Shown: piece after piece, positions 43,823 to 52,697 of the stretch | Position numbering within the stretch: the stretch's first letter is position 1 | How the letters are laid out: each line of letters starts with the position of its first letter | DNA from: Actinoplanes ianthinogenes | GTDB taxonomy: Bacteria; Actinomycetota; Actinomycetes; Mycobacteriales; Micromonosporaceae | Reading direction: 5' to 3' | Assembly (NCBI RefSeq): GCF_018324205.1 | Contig: NZ_AP023356.1 | Span: 5,996,001-6,060,000 of the forward strand | Length of the DNA stretch: 64,000 bases | The notes under the pieces: generated by a model | What the model was told of the DNA's origin: nothing | The model's database searches: none | Seen by the model: only the letters and a program-made list of their open reading frames with translations | Made by a program: the position numbers and the translations under genes

Positions 43823-45145
43823 CTACCCTGTGGGTTCGGCCACCGGGGCGGCCGCCCGCTCGGCGGCTTTCTCGGCGGCGAGGAACTTCTCCCGGTTCGG
43901 CCAGGAGGCCGCGACCACGAGCAGCGCGATCGTGCCGGCGACGCTCCAGCCGCCGACCACGGCGGGCACGTGGAAGCGGTCGGCGAGCAGTCCGGTGATC
44001 CCGACCGCGAGGAACTGGCTGGTCTGGATGCCGCTGTTCATCACCCCGAACGCGCGGGCCCGGTGGCTCGCCGGCAGGGCCAGCACGAACGATCCGTTGA
44101 GCGCCGGCATCTGTGCGCCCTGGGTCATCCCGGAGACCAGGATCAGTGCCGCGGCCACCACGGTCGGTGGGTTGACCAGGGTCGGGATCAGCACCAGGGG
44201 AGTGGCGACGGCCAGCATCGGGAGCAGCCGCCAGCGGCGCTCGGCGGGGACCAGGCGGGTGAAGAGCAGGCCGCCGAGGACGTACCCGCACGGGCCGGCC
44301 GCCATGATCATGCCCTGGGCGAGCCCCTGCGAGGTGCCGTCCGGGGTGGCCTCGGCGGCCCAGGACGCGGCGAGGCTCTCCGGCACCACCGCGAAGGCGA
44401 TCACCGTGAACACCACGATCGCGATCGAGCGCAGCACCTCGTTGCCGAAGACCAGCCCGAAGCCCTCGGCGGTCTCGCGCAGCAGGTGCCGGCGCTCCGA
44501 CGCGGCCACCGCGGCCGGACGGGCCCGCACCTGGGTGGCGATCAGCAGCGCCGACAGGGCGAAGCTGCACACGTCCAGGGCGAGCGCGACCCGCGGGCTC
44601 AGCCCGACCGCCATGGTGGCGCCGATCAGGTAACCGACGACCTGGGCGGCCTGGCCGGTGGTGTTGCCGGTGGCGATCGCCAGGGTGAGCCGCTCCCGGC
44701 CGACCACCAGCGGCATCACCGCCGAGCGGGCCGCCTGCGCGGGCGGGGTGGCCAGGCTGGCGACCAGGATCACCAGCAGCACCAGCGGCGTCGGCAGGCC
44801 GGGGATCAGCAGCAGGGCGGTCAGCGACATCCGGAACAGGTCACAGAAGACCATCACCCGGCGGTGCGGATACCGGTCGCCGAGAGCGGAGAGCACCGGG
44901 CCGAGCAGGATCCACGGCAGGTAGCCGATGGCGAACGAGATCGCGGAGAGCAGCACCGAGCGGGTCTGCTGGTACACCAGGACGGTGACGGCGGCCCGGG
45001 ACAGGTAGTCGCCGAGCCAGCTGATCACCATCGAGGAGTAGATCGCCCGGTACTCCCGCAGCCGGAAAAGGCTACGGAAAGTGACCTGTCTGTCACCTTC
45101 CGTAGCCGCCGGGGCTGGTTTGGGTTCTTCCGGGGCGTTGGCCAC
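43823..45145 (-). CDS. MFS transporter (12 membrane segments)
   Basis: The 440-residue protein starts with a GTG at 45145 preceded by GGAGG. It shows about twelve hydrophobic helices, with a short loop carrying SALGDRYPHRRVM (MFS motif A-like) between helices 2 and 3 and a central charged cytoplasmic loop (ARPAAVAASERRHLLRE). It resembles DHA3-type drug or macrolide exporters. The substrate is unknown. The N-terminus has a Pro/Ala/Glu-rich cytoplasmic tail. It is transcribed leftward, in the same direction as the globin gene. Confidence 0.9.
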   Translation of the reverse strand: MANAPEEPKPAPAATEGDRQVTFRSLFRLREYRAIYSSMVISWLGDYLSRAAVTVLVYQQTRSVLLSAISFAIGYLPWILLGPVLSALGDRYPHRRVMVFCDLFRMSLTALLLIPGLPTPLVLLVILVASLATPPAQAARSAVMPLVVGRERLTLAIATGNTTGQAAQVVGYLIGATMAVGLSPRVALALDVCSFALSALLIATQVRARPAAVAASERRHLLRETAEGFGLVFGNEVLRSIAIVVFTVIAFAVVPESLAASWAAEATPDGTSQGLAQGMIMAAGPCGYVLGGLLFTRLVPAERRWRLLPMLAVATPLVLIPTLVNPPTVVAAALILVSGMTQGAQMPALNGSFVLALPASHRARAFGVMNSGIQTSQFLAVGITGLLADRFHVPAVVGGWSVAGTIALLVVAASWPNREKFLAAEKAAERAAAPVAEPTG

Positions 45146-45266
45146 GTGTCCTCCATCGCTCTCGACGATCGCCGAGAGCCCGGCGACGGCCGCACGCGTC
45201 CACGGGTCAGCCGACGCGAACGTGCCTATGCATGTGCAGAAGCTTTACCGGATTCTGCCCGATCGT

Positions 45267-45282
45267 CCTAGTCGATGCTAGG
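45267..45282. promoter_or_regulatory. Short palindrome upstream of the MFS gene
   Basis: CCTAG and CTAGG flank a 6-base spacer about 120 bases upstream of the MFS start, inside a 202-base gap between two leftward genes that has lower GC than its surroundings. CTAG is rare in high-GC DNA, which makes a site plausible. It could serve a TetR- or MarR-like regulator, but none is adjacent. Confidence 0.3.
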
Positions 45283-45347
45283 GCGGTTGGCCCGATTTTC
45301 GGCCGTTCGGCGGAGGTTGTAACCGATGTATCTAGCGTAGGCGCAGG

Positions 45348-46454
45348 TCAGGACGCTCCGCCGGGGCGCTGTTCACCCATCGAAGACGAGGAATTTTCGC
45401 CGCCCGGGTACCAGGCCGGGGGCACCGCGGAACGCGGCACCAGCCGGGACGCGGCGATCCGCTCGGACAGCCCGGTGTTCTCCAGCGCCTCGGTCAGCGC
45501 GCGGCGCAGCTCCCGCTGCACGGTCGCCTGACTGTCGGCGGTGGTCTTGGCGATGGTCCGGATCGTCGCCCCGTCCACGGTCAGCGTCTCCACGCCGACC
45601 ACGTCCGGCGGCTCGATGAACTCCTTCTGGTGCTCCGGGTGGCCGGCGACCGCGTCGGCGGCCTCCTTCAGCACCGCGACCGCCTCCTCCGAGCTGACGA
45701 AGCCGATCGGGATGTCGATCACCACCATCGCCCAGCCCTGGCTCTTGTTGCCGACCCGGACGATCTCGCCGTTGCGGATGTACCAGAGCACGCCGCGGGT
45801 GTCACGGACCGTGGTGATCCGCAGGCCGACGCTCTCCACCACGCCGGTGGCCTCGCCCAGGTCGACCGTGTCGCCGACGCCGTACTGGTCCTCCAGGAGC
45901 ATGAACAGGCCGGCTATCAAGTCCTTGACCAGGCTCTGCGCGCCGAAGCCGAGGGCGACGCCGACGATGCCGGCGCTGGCCAGCAGCGGGGCCAGATTGA
46001 AGCCGAACTCGCCTAGCACCAGCAGGGCGGCCATGGTGAAGACGACGGCACTGACGAAACTGCGCAGCACCGAGCCGATCGCTTCGGCGCGCTGGCGGCG
46101 GCGCTCCGGGATGTATTGCGCGTCCTCGGCAGTGACGTCCGCCCGCTCCTTGAGCGGTTTCAGCAGGGCCGGCATCGCGGCCCGCGAGGTGCTGGCGGTC
46201 AGCCGGGAGATCATCCGGTGCAGCAGCCAGCGGATCAGCATCGCGATCAGGACGATCATGATGACCCGGAGCGGCTTGACGATGAACAGGTAGCCGCTCT
46301 TGGCGAGCCACGGGCTCACGTCCGCTTTCTCGATCAGCCAGCTGCACACCGCGTCGGAGTTGCAGGACTTGGTCAGGTCGATATCCACCGAGACGGAGGG
46401 GGATGGGTCAGCTTGCAGCACGCCAAGCAAGGTACCGGGTCCGGCTGGGTGCAT
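45348..46454 (-). CDS. Mechanosensitive ion channel, MscS family
   Basis: The 368-residue channel has membrane helices at about 55-75, 135-155 and 160-185. The pore helix AGIVGVALGFGAQSLVKDLIAGLFMLLEDQ follows the Gly/Ala MscS pattern. The beta domain (VGDTVDLGEATGVVESVGLRITTVRDTRGVLWYIRNGEIVRVGN) and an alpha/beta C-terminal domain follow, ending in a Ser/Pro-rich tail. It releases osmolytes upon hypo-osmotic shock. It is divergent from the HNH gene over about 156 bases. Confidence 0.93.
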   Translation of the reverse strand: MHPAGPGTLLGVLQADPSPSVSVDIDLTKSCNSDAVCSWLIEKADVSPWLAKSGYLFIVKPLRVIMIVLIAMLIRWLLHRMISRLTASTSRAAMPALLKPLKERADVTAEDAQYIPERRRQRAEAIGSVLRSFVSAVVFTMAALLVLGEFGFNLAPLLASAGIVGVALGFGAQSLVKDLIAGLFMLLEDQYGVGDTVDLGEATGVVESVGLRITTVRDTRGVLWYIRNGEIVRVGNKSQGWAMVVIDIPIGFVSSEEAVAVLKEAADAVAGHPEHQKEFIEPPDVVGVETLTVDGATIRTIAKTTADSQATVQRELRRALTEALENTGLSERIAASRLVPRSAVPPAWYPGGENSSSSMGEQRPGGAS

Positions 46455-46610
46455 GACGTCAGACGTTTACCGCTTGGCCACAGATTGTGCTCGCAATTTG
46501 GTCATCCATCAGGGACTATTGGCGCACAGGCTTCGTCTGCGAGGCCCAGATCACACACGGCTGAGCTACAGGAGCGCGCACCAGCAACTGACACCGGAAG
46601 GGTGATCGCG

Positions 46611-47165
46611 ATGCCTGACATACGACCCACAGTGGGCTCTTCCGCGTTAGTGCTGAACGCTACCTACGAGCCGCTGTGCGTCGTATCGGTGCGTCGAGCG
46701 ACCATCCTCGTGCTCACCGACAAGGCCGAGTGCGTGTCCGACGGCGATGGCATCCTGCACAGCGCGCACGAGCAACTCCCGGTCCCTTCCGTGGTCCGCC
46801 TCACCCGGTATGTGAAGGTGCCCTATCGCACCCATGTCGGACTCTCCCGGCGCGCCATCTTCGCCCGCGACGGCGGCCGGTGTGCGTATTGCCGGGGTTC
46901 CGCCGAGACCATCGACCACGTCTTCCCGCGCAGCCGTGGCGGCCTGCACGCCTGGGAGAACGTCGTGGCGGCCTGCGCCAAGTGCAACCACAGCAAGGGT
47001 GACAAGACCCCCGCCGAGCTGGGCTGGCGGCTCCATTCGATACCGCAGGCCCCACGCGGGGTCGCCTGGCGGGTGCTCGGGCACCGCACGCCCGACCCCC
47101 GCTGGATGGACTGGCTGGACCTGCCCGATCACCACGCCGCCTTGGCCGACGCCGAGGCGGCGTGA
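46611..47165 (+). CDS. HNH endonuclease-family protein
   Basis: The ATG at 46611 follows GGAAGGG at 8 bases and gives 184 residues. After VLNATYEPLCVVSVRRA, a typical start of this actinobacterial HNH family, the HNH core appears as CAYCRG...TIDHVFPRSRGG...CAKCNHSKG with two CxxC zinc pairs, the catalytic His and Asn. It is a stand-alone chromosomal gene found widely in actinobacteria; its biological role (DNA repair or editing) is not established. It ends 4 bases from the convergent sortase. Confidence 0.93.
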   Translation: MPDIRPTVGSSALVLNATYEPLCVVSVRRATILVLTDKAECVSDGDGILHSAHEQLPVPSVVRLTRYVKVPYRTHVGLSRRAIFARDGGRCAYCRGSAETIDHVFPRSRGGLHAWENVVAACAKCNHSKGDKTPAELGWRLHSIPQAPRGVAWRVLGHRTPDPRWMDWLDLPDHHAALADAEAA

Positions 47166-47169
47166 TCTT

Positions 47170-47958
47170 TTATCGGGAGTCGACCAGGAACGCGTACACC
47201 ACCACGTTGTCCGAGTAACCCTGGTCGCCACCGAGCCACCTGCCCCCACAGGTCATCAGGCGCAACGAGGGCCGGCTGTAGTCGCCGTACACGCGGTGCA
47301 CGGGCAGCCGGTCCTTGTCGTAGTGCTCCACCGAGTTCACCTCGAACACGGCGATCGTGTCGTCCGCCCGGCGTACCTCGATCCGCTGTCCCGGCTTGAG
47401 CCGGCCCAGGTCGTGGAAGACCGACGGCCCGGTCCGGGTGTCCGCGTGCCCGACGAACAGCGCCGGCCCGAACTGCCCGGGTGTCGGCCCGCCGTCGAAC
47501 CAGCCGACCTCGTTGTGCCGTTTCAGCGGCGGCACGTCGATCGACCCGTCACCGGCCCGCCCGACCTCCAACACCGGCGCGTCCACGTCCAGGTCCGGGA
47601 TGCTCAGCCGCTGCGGCCGGCTCGGGTCGAGCACCGGGAAGGCCCGCGGCGGCGGCTTGTCCGGCTCCTGGAACATCCCGAGGTCGAAGCCGGTCGCCAC
47701 GCCGAGTCCCATGCCGACCGCGAACAGTCCGATGAAGAACAGGATCAGCGCGATCCAGCCGATGCCGAGCCGCCGGCGCCGGCGGCGACGCGGCCGGCCG
47801 GGCTGCACCGGTTTGCGCCGGCTCCGGCCGGCCTGCGACGGCGGTGTCGGCAGCGGCCCGGTCACCACGCCCGGCGGCGGCGCCCCGATCACCTGGGCAG
47901 GCTGTTTCCTGGCGACCGCCTCGGGCATGCGCGGCGGTCGCTTCGTCTCCTCCGTCAC
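47170..47958 (-). CDS. Class F-like sortase
   Basis: This 262-residue membrane-anchored transpeptidase has a Pro/Arg-rich cytoplasmic start (about 1-63), one membrane helix (64-90) and a beta-barrel catalytic domain. His171 in FVGHADT and Cys237 in LMTCGG are the conserved dyad; the third residue (Arg) cannot be assigned securely here. Class E/F sortases attach LPxTG- or LAxTG-type proteins to the wall. The neighbouring secreted protein upstream may be its partner by context, although it has no clear sorting motif. Confidence 0.88.
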   Translation of the reverse strand: MTEETKRPPRMPEAVARKQPAQVIGAPPPGVVTGPLPTPPSQAGRSRRKPVQPGRPRRRRRRRLGIGWIALILFFIGLFAVGMGLGVATGFDLGMFQEPDKPPPRAFPVLDPSRPQRLSIPDLDVDAPVLEVGRAGDGSIDVPPLKRHNEVGWFDGGPTPGQFGPALFVGHADTRTGPSVFHDLGRLKPGQRIEVRRADDTIAVFEVNSVEHYDKDRLPVHRVYGDYSRPSLRLMTCGGRWLGGDQGYSDNVVVYAFLVDSR

Positions 47959-47965
47959 CGCGGCC

Positions 47966-48448
47966 TCAGCCCAGCCGCCGGCGGCGGATCGCCAGCCCGG
48001 CCAGGGCCAGCCCGGCGAGCATCACGACCAGGCCGCCGCCGACCAGCAGCGGCGCGACCCGCTCCGGGGCCGTCCCGCCGCCGCCGGTGGCCGGCCCGCG
48101 GCTCGGCTCCACCTTGGCGACCACGTGCAGGGTGGCGGTCGCGGTCTGTCCGCTCGGGCATTGCAGGGTGGCCTTGTAGTCGCCGGCCGGGGTGTCGCCC
48201 GGCACCTTCGCGGTCGCGGTCAGGAACCCGAAGTCGGGCTTGGCCCGGATCGGCCCGATCTCGACGACGGTGACCGTCGCGGGTTTCAGGTTGTCCTCGC
48301 AGGAGGCGCGCACCGACACCTGGTCACCGGCGCGCACCGTGCTGGGGTTGAGCTCGAGGAAGACGGCCGCGGCCTGCGCGGCGGACGCCGGGAACAGGGT
48401 CGCTGCCAGGATCATCGCGGCAGCGGCGGCGGAACCGATCCATCGCAT
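47966..48448 (-). CDS. Secreted Ig-like protein with C-terminal membrane anchor
   Basis: The ATG at 48448 is preceded by GAGAGGGGGAT, which is preferred to an upstream start. The 160-residue product has a signal peptide ending ASAAQAAA, a beta-rich middle with one Cys pair (ASCEDN, LQCPSG), a Gly/Ala/Pro linker and a C-terminal helix (LLVGGGLVVMLAGLALAGLA) followed by RRRRLG. This is the layout of a surface protein anchored by its tail, but no LPxTG-like motif precedes the helix. It lies 7 bases upstream of the sortase and is in the same operon. Confidence 0.8.
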   Translation of the reverse strand: MRWIGSAAAAAMILAATLFPASAAQAAAVFLELNPSTVRAGDQVSVRASCEDNLKPATVTVVEIGPIRAKPDFGFLTATAKVPGDTPAGDYKATLQCPSGQTATATLHVVAKVEPSRGPATGGGGTAPERVAPLLVGGGLVVMLAGLALAGLAIRRRRLG

Positions 48449-48650
48449 GGAATCCCCCTCTCGCCGTTCGCGGTCCGAAAGTACGCGGACGGCGCGTGAA
48501 GGTGATTTTCGCACCGGGACGCACATTCCGCGTAGATCCCGACGGCGTGAGACCCCGGTTCGAGACCCGACGGTCCGGCACGACTCGTGCTCCGCTACCG
48601 TGATTGATGTTCAACCTCAAAATGGATCACCGGCGCCTGGGGGCGTTCAG

Positions 48651-48935
48651 TTGTCTGTAATCACAACCGTTCTGGTCTATGTGATCATCCCGGCCGCGGT
48701 CATCGGCACGGTGGCGGCCATCGTGTTCGCCGGCTCCGGCAAGGGCAAGCCGTCCAAGCGGTACCGTCCCGGCCGGCCATACGAGTTCGCGCCGATGTGG
48801 TTCATGGCTACACCCGCGCGCGCCGCCGCGGCCGGCCATGACACTCCGGCGATCGAGCGCGGACTGGTCATCGAGGACAGTTCCGGCGCTCCGGTCCGGC
48901 CCGGCCCGACAGGAGGCGCAAGTGACAAGTGGTGA
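48651..48935 (+). CDS. Small single-pass membrane protein, hypothetical
   Basis: The preferred start is the TTG at 48651 after a GGGGG ribosome site; an upstream GTG at 48600 would add 17 residues. The 94-residue product begins SVITTVLVYVIIPAAVIGTV, an N-terminal membrane helix, and has a Gly/Lys-rich hinge and a cytoplasmic part with RPYEFAPMWF. Such proteins are conserved before DUF5130-type genes in this group. It overlaps the next gene by 14 bases. Function unknown. Confidence 0.72.
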   Translation: MSVITTVLVYVIIPAAVIGTVAAIVFAGSGKGKPSKRYRPGRPYEFAPMWFMATPARAAAAGHDTPAIERGLVIEDSSGAPVRPGPTGGASDKW

Positions 48936-49311
48936 GCTGGTCGAGGCCGACCGCGAAGGTCCGTTCACGACCCGTCAGCTGCTGCGCCTCGACGAGGCGC
49001 TGCGGATCGCCGACCGGGCCACCGGCCTGACCTTCAGCATCTACCTCGGTGAGCTCGAGGAGCCGATCCGCGAGTCCGCCGAGAAACTGCACAGCCAGAT
49101 CGCGAACCCGCACAAGGCGGTGCTGCTCGCGGTCTCCCCGAGCCAGCGCCGGCTGGAGATCGTCACGGGCGACGAGGCCCGTAAGCGGATCACCGACCGG
49201 GACGCGAAACTGGCCGCTTTCGGCATGGCCGGCTCGTTCGCCGGCGGTGACCTGGTCGGCGGCCTGCTGATCGGCCTGGACCAGCTGGCCTCGCACGCCG
49301 GCCGCTCCTGA
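48922..49311 (+). CDS. DUF5130/TPM-like protein
   Basis: The GTG at 48922 is preceded by AGGAGG at 5 bases, in preference to an ATG at 48838. The 129-residue soluble protein resembles DUF5130 and TPM-type domains: LRLDEALRIADRATGLTFSIYLGEL, KAVLLAVSPSQRRLEIVTG and GGDLVGGLLIGLDQLA. These domains in other proteins bind metal or phosphate-like ligands in the periplasm; this one has no signal. It is probably co-expressed with the preceding membrane protein and may associate with the membrane through it. Confidence 0.8.
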   Translation: MTSGELVEADREGPFTTRQLLRLDEALRIADRATGLTFSIYLGELEEPIRESAEKLHSQIANPHKAVLLAVSPSQRRLEIVTGDEARKRITDRDAKLAAFGMAGSFAGGDLVGGLLIGLDQLASHAGRS

Positions 49312-49321
49312 TCCTCCCGTC

Positions 49322-49873
49322 TCAGAAACCGCTTACCCGGATCGGGTACGGGGCGTCGAGTTTCACCGGCTCGGCGCCCTCGACGCGCTGGATCTCGCGG
49401 TATGCCGCGCCGTCCAGTGCGTGCACGGCCAGCGCCGCGCCCGGCTCGATCCGCCAGTAACCGGGGATGCCGGCGGCCGCGTACACCGCCGGTTTGAGCA
49501 GACGGTCGTAACGCCGCGTCTCGGGTGACTCCACCTCGACGACCAGGGCCACGTCGGCCGGATCCACCCAGATCGCCCCGGACGAGCGCGGGCGCAGCAC
49601 GGTCACGTCCGGCACCAGGCTGCTGGCGCCAATCTCCACGCCGAGCCGGGCGCACACCCACCAGTCCGGCGGGGCGGCCGCGCGCAGGGCGAGCACCACC
49701 GCGTCGACCACGGCGTCGTGTGCCGGGTCCAGCGGGGGCGGGGTGACGTGCAGGCTGCCGTCGACGATCTCGTACCGATGACCGTCCTGCGGGAACAGAT
49801 GCAGGTCCGGCTCGGTCCATCGGCCGTCGGGCGCGGTCCACCGCATCGGCGAGCCCTGGCTCAGCATCGTCAC
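49322..49873 (-). CDS. Uma2-family (PD-(D/E)XK-like) protein
   Basis: The 183-residue protein belongs to the Uma2/DUF820 family of restriction endonuclease-like folds. It shows YEIVDGSLHV, the acidic residue in LVPDVTVLRP and VALVVEVESPETRRYDRLLK, which together match the PD-(D/E)XK core. Actinobacteria carry many paralogues of unknown function. It is monocistronic and convergent with the DUF5130 gene. Confidence 0.85.
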   Translation of the reverse strand: MTMLSQGSPMRWTAPDGRWTEPDLHLFPQDGHRYEIVDGSLHVTPPPLDPAHDAVVDAVVLALRAAAPPDWWVCARLGVEIGASSLVPDVTVLRPRSSGAIWVDPADVALVVEVESPETRRYDRLLKPAVYAAAGIPGYWRIEPGAALAVHALDGAAYREIQRVEGAEPVKLDAPYPIRVSGF

Positions 49874-49985
49874 GCGCCACCTCCAGCATCGCCGGTGAGA
49901 GCGGGCCGGCTCCGACGCCGCGGAGTGAAAGCCTACTCACTCAGCGTTGTTGCCGGCGAGTTACCGGGCCTTTACGAAGAAAAGA

Positions 49986-50009
49986 CCTCGCCCGGTAAAC
50001 CGGACGAGG
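49986..50009 (-). terminator. Intrinsic terminator of pepN with T-rich tract
   Basis: Read leftward, a stem of CCTCG and CCGG pairs with one mismatch and a TTTA loop is followed by TCTTTTCTT. This is a classic U-tract terminator and lies 30 bases beyond the pepN stop. Confidence 0.8.
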
Positions 50010-50038
50010 CCCTTCAAACTGCTATTTGCGTACGAAAA

Positions 50039-52597
50039 TCAGCTTGCGCTCCTGTCCTTCGCCCGCGCCTTGAGCGCCCGGAGGATCCCGTCCCGCCCCT
50101 CCGCGACCAGCCGCCGCAGCGACGCCGGGTGCCCGTCCTGCGCCAGCCAGGCGTCGGTCAGCGCGACCGTCTCCTCGCTGATCTGGAAGGTCGGGTACGC
50201 CAGGGTGGCGAACTCCTGCGCCGGCTCGCTGTCCGAGCGGGCCCACACGTCGTCCACCACCGCGAAGAACTTCTCCGCGTACGGCGCCGTCAGGGCCACC
50301 TGGCGGGTGCTCTGGAAGCCCTGCAGCAGCGACCGGTTGAGCCAGTTCGGCGGCGTCTGCGGGCCGGTCAGCTCGGCCCACACCCGGGCCTTGTTCTCCG
50401 GCGTCGGCAGCAGCGCGCGGGCGATCGCCGCCTCCCGCTCACCGCTGGCCGTCTTGTCCCCGGCCACCTCGTCGTCGATCTCCGACTCGGTCGCCGCGCC
50501 GATCGCGGCCAGCGCCTGGAGCAGCGACCAGCGCAGCTCGGTGTCGACGACCAGGCCCGCAGGCTTCGTGCCGCCGCTGAGCCAGCCGCGCAGCACCTCG
50601 GCCTGCTCCGGCGTGCGTGCCGCGGTGATGTAGGCCCGCGCCCAGGTCAGCTGCCAGCCGCTGCCCGCCTCGGCGGCCGCGAGCTGCGCCGTGGCCAGCT
50701 CCGCCAGCATGCCCCAGCCGGTCGGCGCCCACTCCGGGTCGGCGAAGCTGACCAGCGCGCCGGCCGCCTGCCGCAGGGTGGCCGTGGTCAGGTTGATGTC
50801 GGTCTCGGCCGGCAGGCCCGAGCAGACCAGCTGCACGTAGTCACGGGCGGCCAGCTCGGCGTCGCGCAGCATGTCCCAGGCGGCGGCCCAGCACAGCGCC
50901 CGCGGCAGCGAGGACTCGAAGCCCGCGATGTGCTCGACCAGCACGCCCATCGAGCGCTCGTCCAGCCGCAGTTTCGCGTAGGTCAGGTCGTCGTCGTTGA
51001 GCAGCAGCACGTCCGGCGCCTGGACCCCGGTCAGCTCGGCGATCTCGGTCCGGTCGCCGGTCACGTCCACCTCGATCCGGTCGCGCCGCACCAGCCGCTC
51101 GCCGTCCAGGTCGTAGAGGCCGATGGCGAGCCGGTGGGTACGCAGCGTCGGGTAACCGGCCGGCGCCTCCTGGAGCACCGCGACGCTGGTGTAGCGGCCC
51201 TGGTCGTCCAGTCCGACGACCGGGCGCAGCGTGTTGACCTGCGCGGTCTCCAGCCACTGCGCGGCGAACTTGCGCAGCTCCCGGCCGGACGCCGTCTCCA
51301 GGTCGGTGAGCAGGTCGTCGAAGGTGGCGTTGCCCCAGGCGTGCTTGGTGAAGTACTCCCGCAGGCCGGTGAGGAACGGCTCCAGGCCGACGTACGCGAC
51401 GAGCTGCTTGATGACGCTGGCGCCCTTGGCGTACGTGATGCCGTCGAAGTTGACCTCGACCGCCTCCAGGTCGGGCATCTCGCAGTAGACCGGGTGGGTG
51501 GAGGAGAGCTGGTCCTGCCGGTAACCCCAGGCCTTGCGCATGGCCAGGAACGTCGACCAGGCGTCGCTGAACCGGGTGGCCTCGGCGTTGCACCAGTGGC
51601 TGGCCCACTCGGCGAACGACTCGTTCAGCCACAGGTCGTTCCACCAGCGCATGGTGACCAGGTCGCCGAACCACATGTGGGCGAGCTCGTGCAGGATCGT
51701 GTTCGCCCGCTGCTCGTACTCGTAGTCGGTGACCTGCGAGCGGAAGATGTAGTGCGCCTCGGCGTGCGTGACGCAGCCGAAGTTCTCCATCGCGCCGGCG
51801 TTGAAGTCCGGCACCCACAGCTGGTCGTATTTCGGCAGCGGGTACCGCACCCCGAACTGCTCGTGGAAGAAGTCGAAGCCCTGCTTGGTGATCAGGAACA
51901 GGTCGTCGGCGTCCAGGTGGCGGGCCATCGAGGCGCGGCAGAAGACGCCCAGCTCGATGCCGTCGTGCGAGTCGCGGACCTCGTGGAACGGCCCGGCGCA
52001 GATCGCCGTGATGTACGTGCTCATCCGCGCCGACTCGGCGAAGTGGACCGTCCGCGCGCCCGCGCCGACCGGCTCCTCCCGCTCGACCGGCATGTTCGAG
52101 ACCACTTTCCAGTGGTTCGGCGCGGTCACGTGCCAGGTGAAGACACTCTTCAGGTCGGGCTGGTCGAACGCCGCGTAGACCCGCTGCGCGTCCGCGGTCT
52201 CGAACTGGCTGTAGAGGTAGATCTCCTTGTCCACCGGGTCCACGCTGCGGTGCAGACCCTGGCCGCTCGCCGAGTAGGCGAAGTCACCCTCGACGACCAG
52301 GACGTTGGTCTCGGCCAGGCCGGGCAGCGGGAGGCCTTTCTCGGCCGACCAGGTGCTCAGGTCGAGCGGCGCGCCGTTCAGCGTGGCGCTGTGCAGTTTC
52401 GCCGCCGCGGCCTCGATGAACGTCTCGGCGCCGGGCTCGCCGCACCGGAACGAGACGGTGGTGGTGGAGCGGAAGGTGTCGGACCCGGGGTTGCCGTTTC
52501 CGTCGGTCAGGTCGAGGCTGATGTCGTAAGCGGTCACCTCGAGCAGACGACTCCGCTCCGCAGCCTCGACCTGGGTCAGGTTGTGAACACCGGCCAC
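50039..52597 (-). CDS. pepN: Aminopeptidase N (M1 family)
   Basis: This zinc aminopeptidase removes N-terminal residues from peptides in the cytoplasm. An AAGGAGA site abuts a GTG at 52603 but sits six bases from the GTG at 52597, so the latter is chosen (852 residues). Hallmarks are the substrate motif GAMEN, the HELAHMWFGD zinc site with downstream NESFAEW supplying the third ligand, and an ERAP1-like C-terminal domain from about residue 520. The length is normal for actinobacterial PepN. It is divergent from the DsbA-like gene across 100 bases. Confidence 0.96.
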   Translation of the reverse strand: MAGVHNLTQVEAAERSRLLEVTAYDISLDLTDGNGNPGSDTFRSTTTVSFRCGEPGAETFIEAAAAKLHSATLNGAPLDLSTWSAEKGLPLPGLAETNVLVVEGDFAYSASGQGLHRSVDPVDKEIYLYSQFETADAQRVYAAFDQPDLKSVFTWHVTAPNHWKVVSNMPVEREEPVGAGARTVHFAESARMSTYITAICAGPFHEVRDSHDGIELGVFCRASMARHLDADDLFLITKQGFDFFHEQFGVRYPLPKYDQLWVPDFNAGAMENFGCVTHAEAHYIFRSQVTDYEYEQRANTILHELAHMWFGDLVTMRWWNDLWLNESFAEWASHWCNAEATRFSDAWSTFLAMRKAWGYRQDQLSSTHPVYCEMPDLEAVEVNFDGITYAKGASVIKQLVAYVGLEPFLTGLREYFTKHAWGNATFDDLLTDLETASGRELRKFAAQWLETAQVNTLRPVVGLDDQGRYTSVAVLQEAPAGYPTLRTHRLAIGLYDLDGERLVRRDRIEVDVTGDRTEIAELTGVQAPDVLLLNDDDLTYAKLRLDERSMGVLVEHIAGFESSLPRALCWAAAWDMLRDAELAARDYVQLVCSGLPAETDINLTTATLRQAAGALVSFADPEWAPTGWGMLAELATAQLAAAEAGSGWQLTWARAYITAARTPEQAEVLRGWLSGGTKPAGLVVDTELRWSLLQALAAIGAATESEIDDEVAGDKTASGEREAAIARALLPTPENKARVWAELTGPQTPPNWLNRSLLQGFQSTRQVALTAPYAEKFFAVVDDVWARSDSEPAQEFATLAYPTFQISEETVALTDAWLAQDGHPASLRRLVAEGRDGILRALKARAKDRSAS

Positions 52598-52697
52598 GTG
52601 CACTCTCCTTCGAGCTGACTGCGTTTCCTCGCAGCCTATGCGCCGCGCCACTCTCGCACCGCACCCGCACCCGCTTCCGTGGTGGCAGGATCGATCT

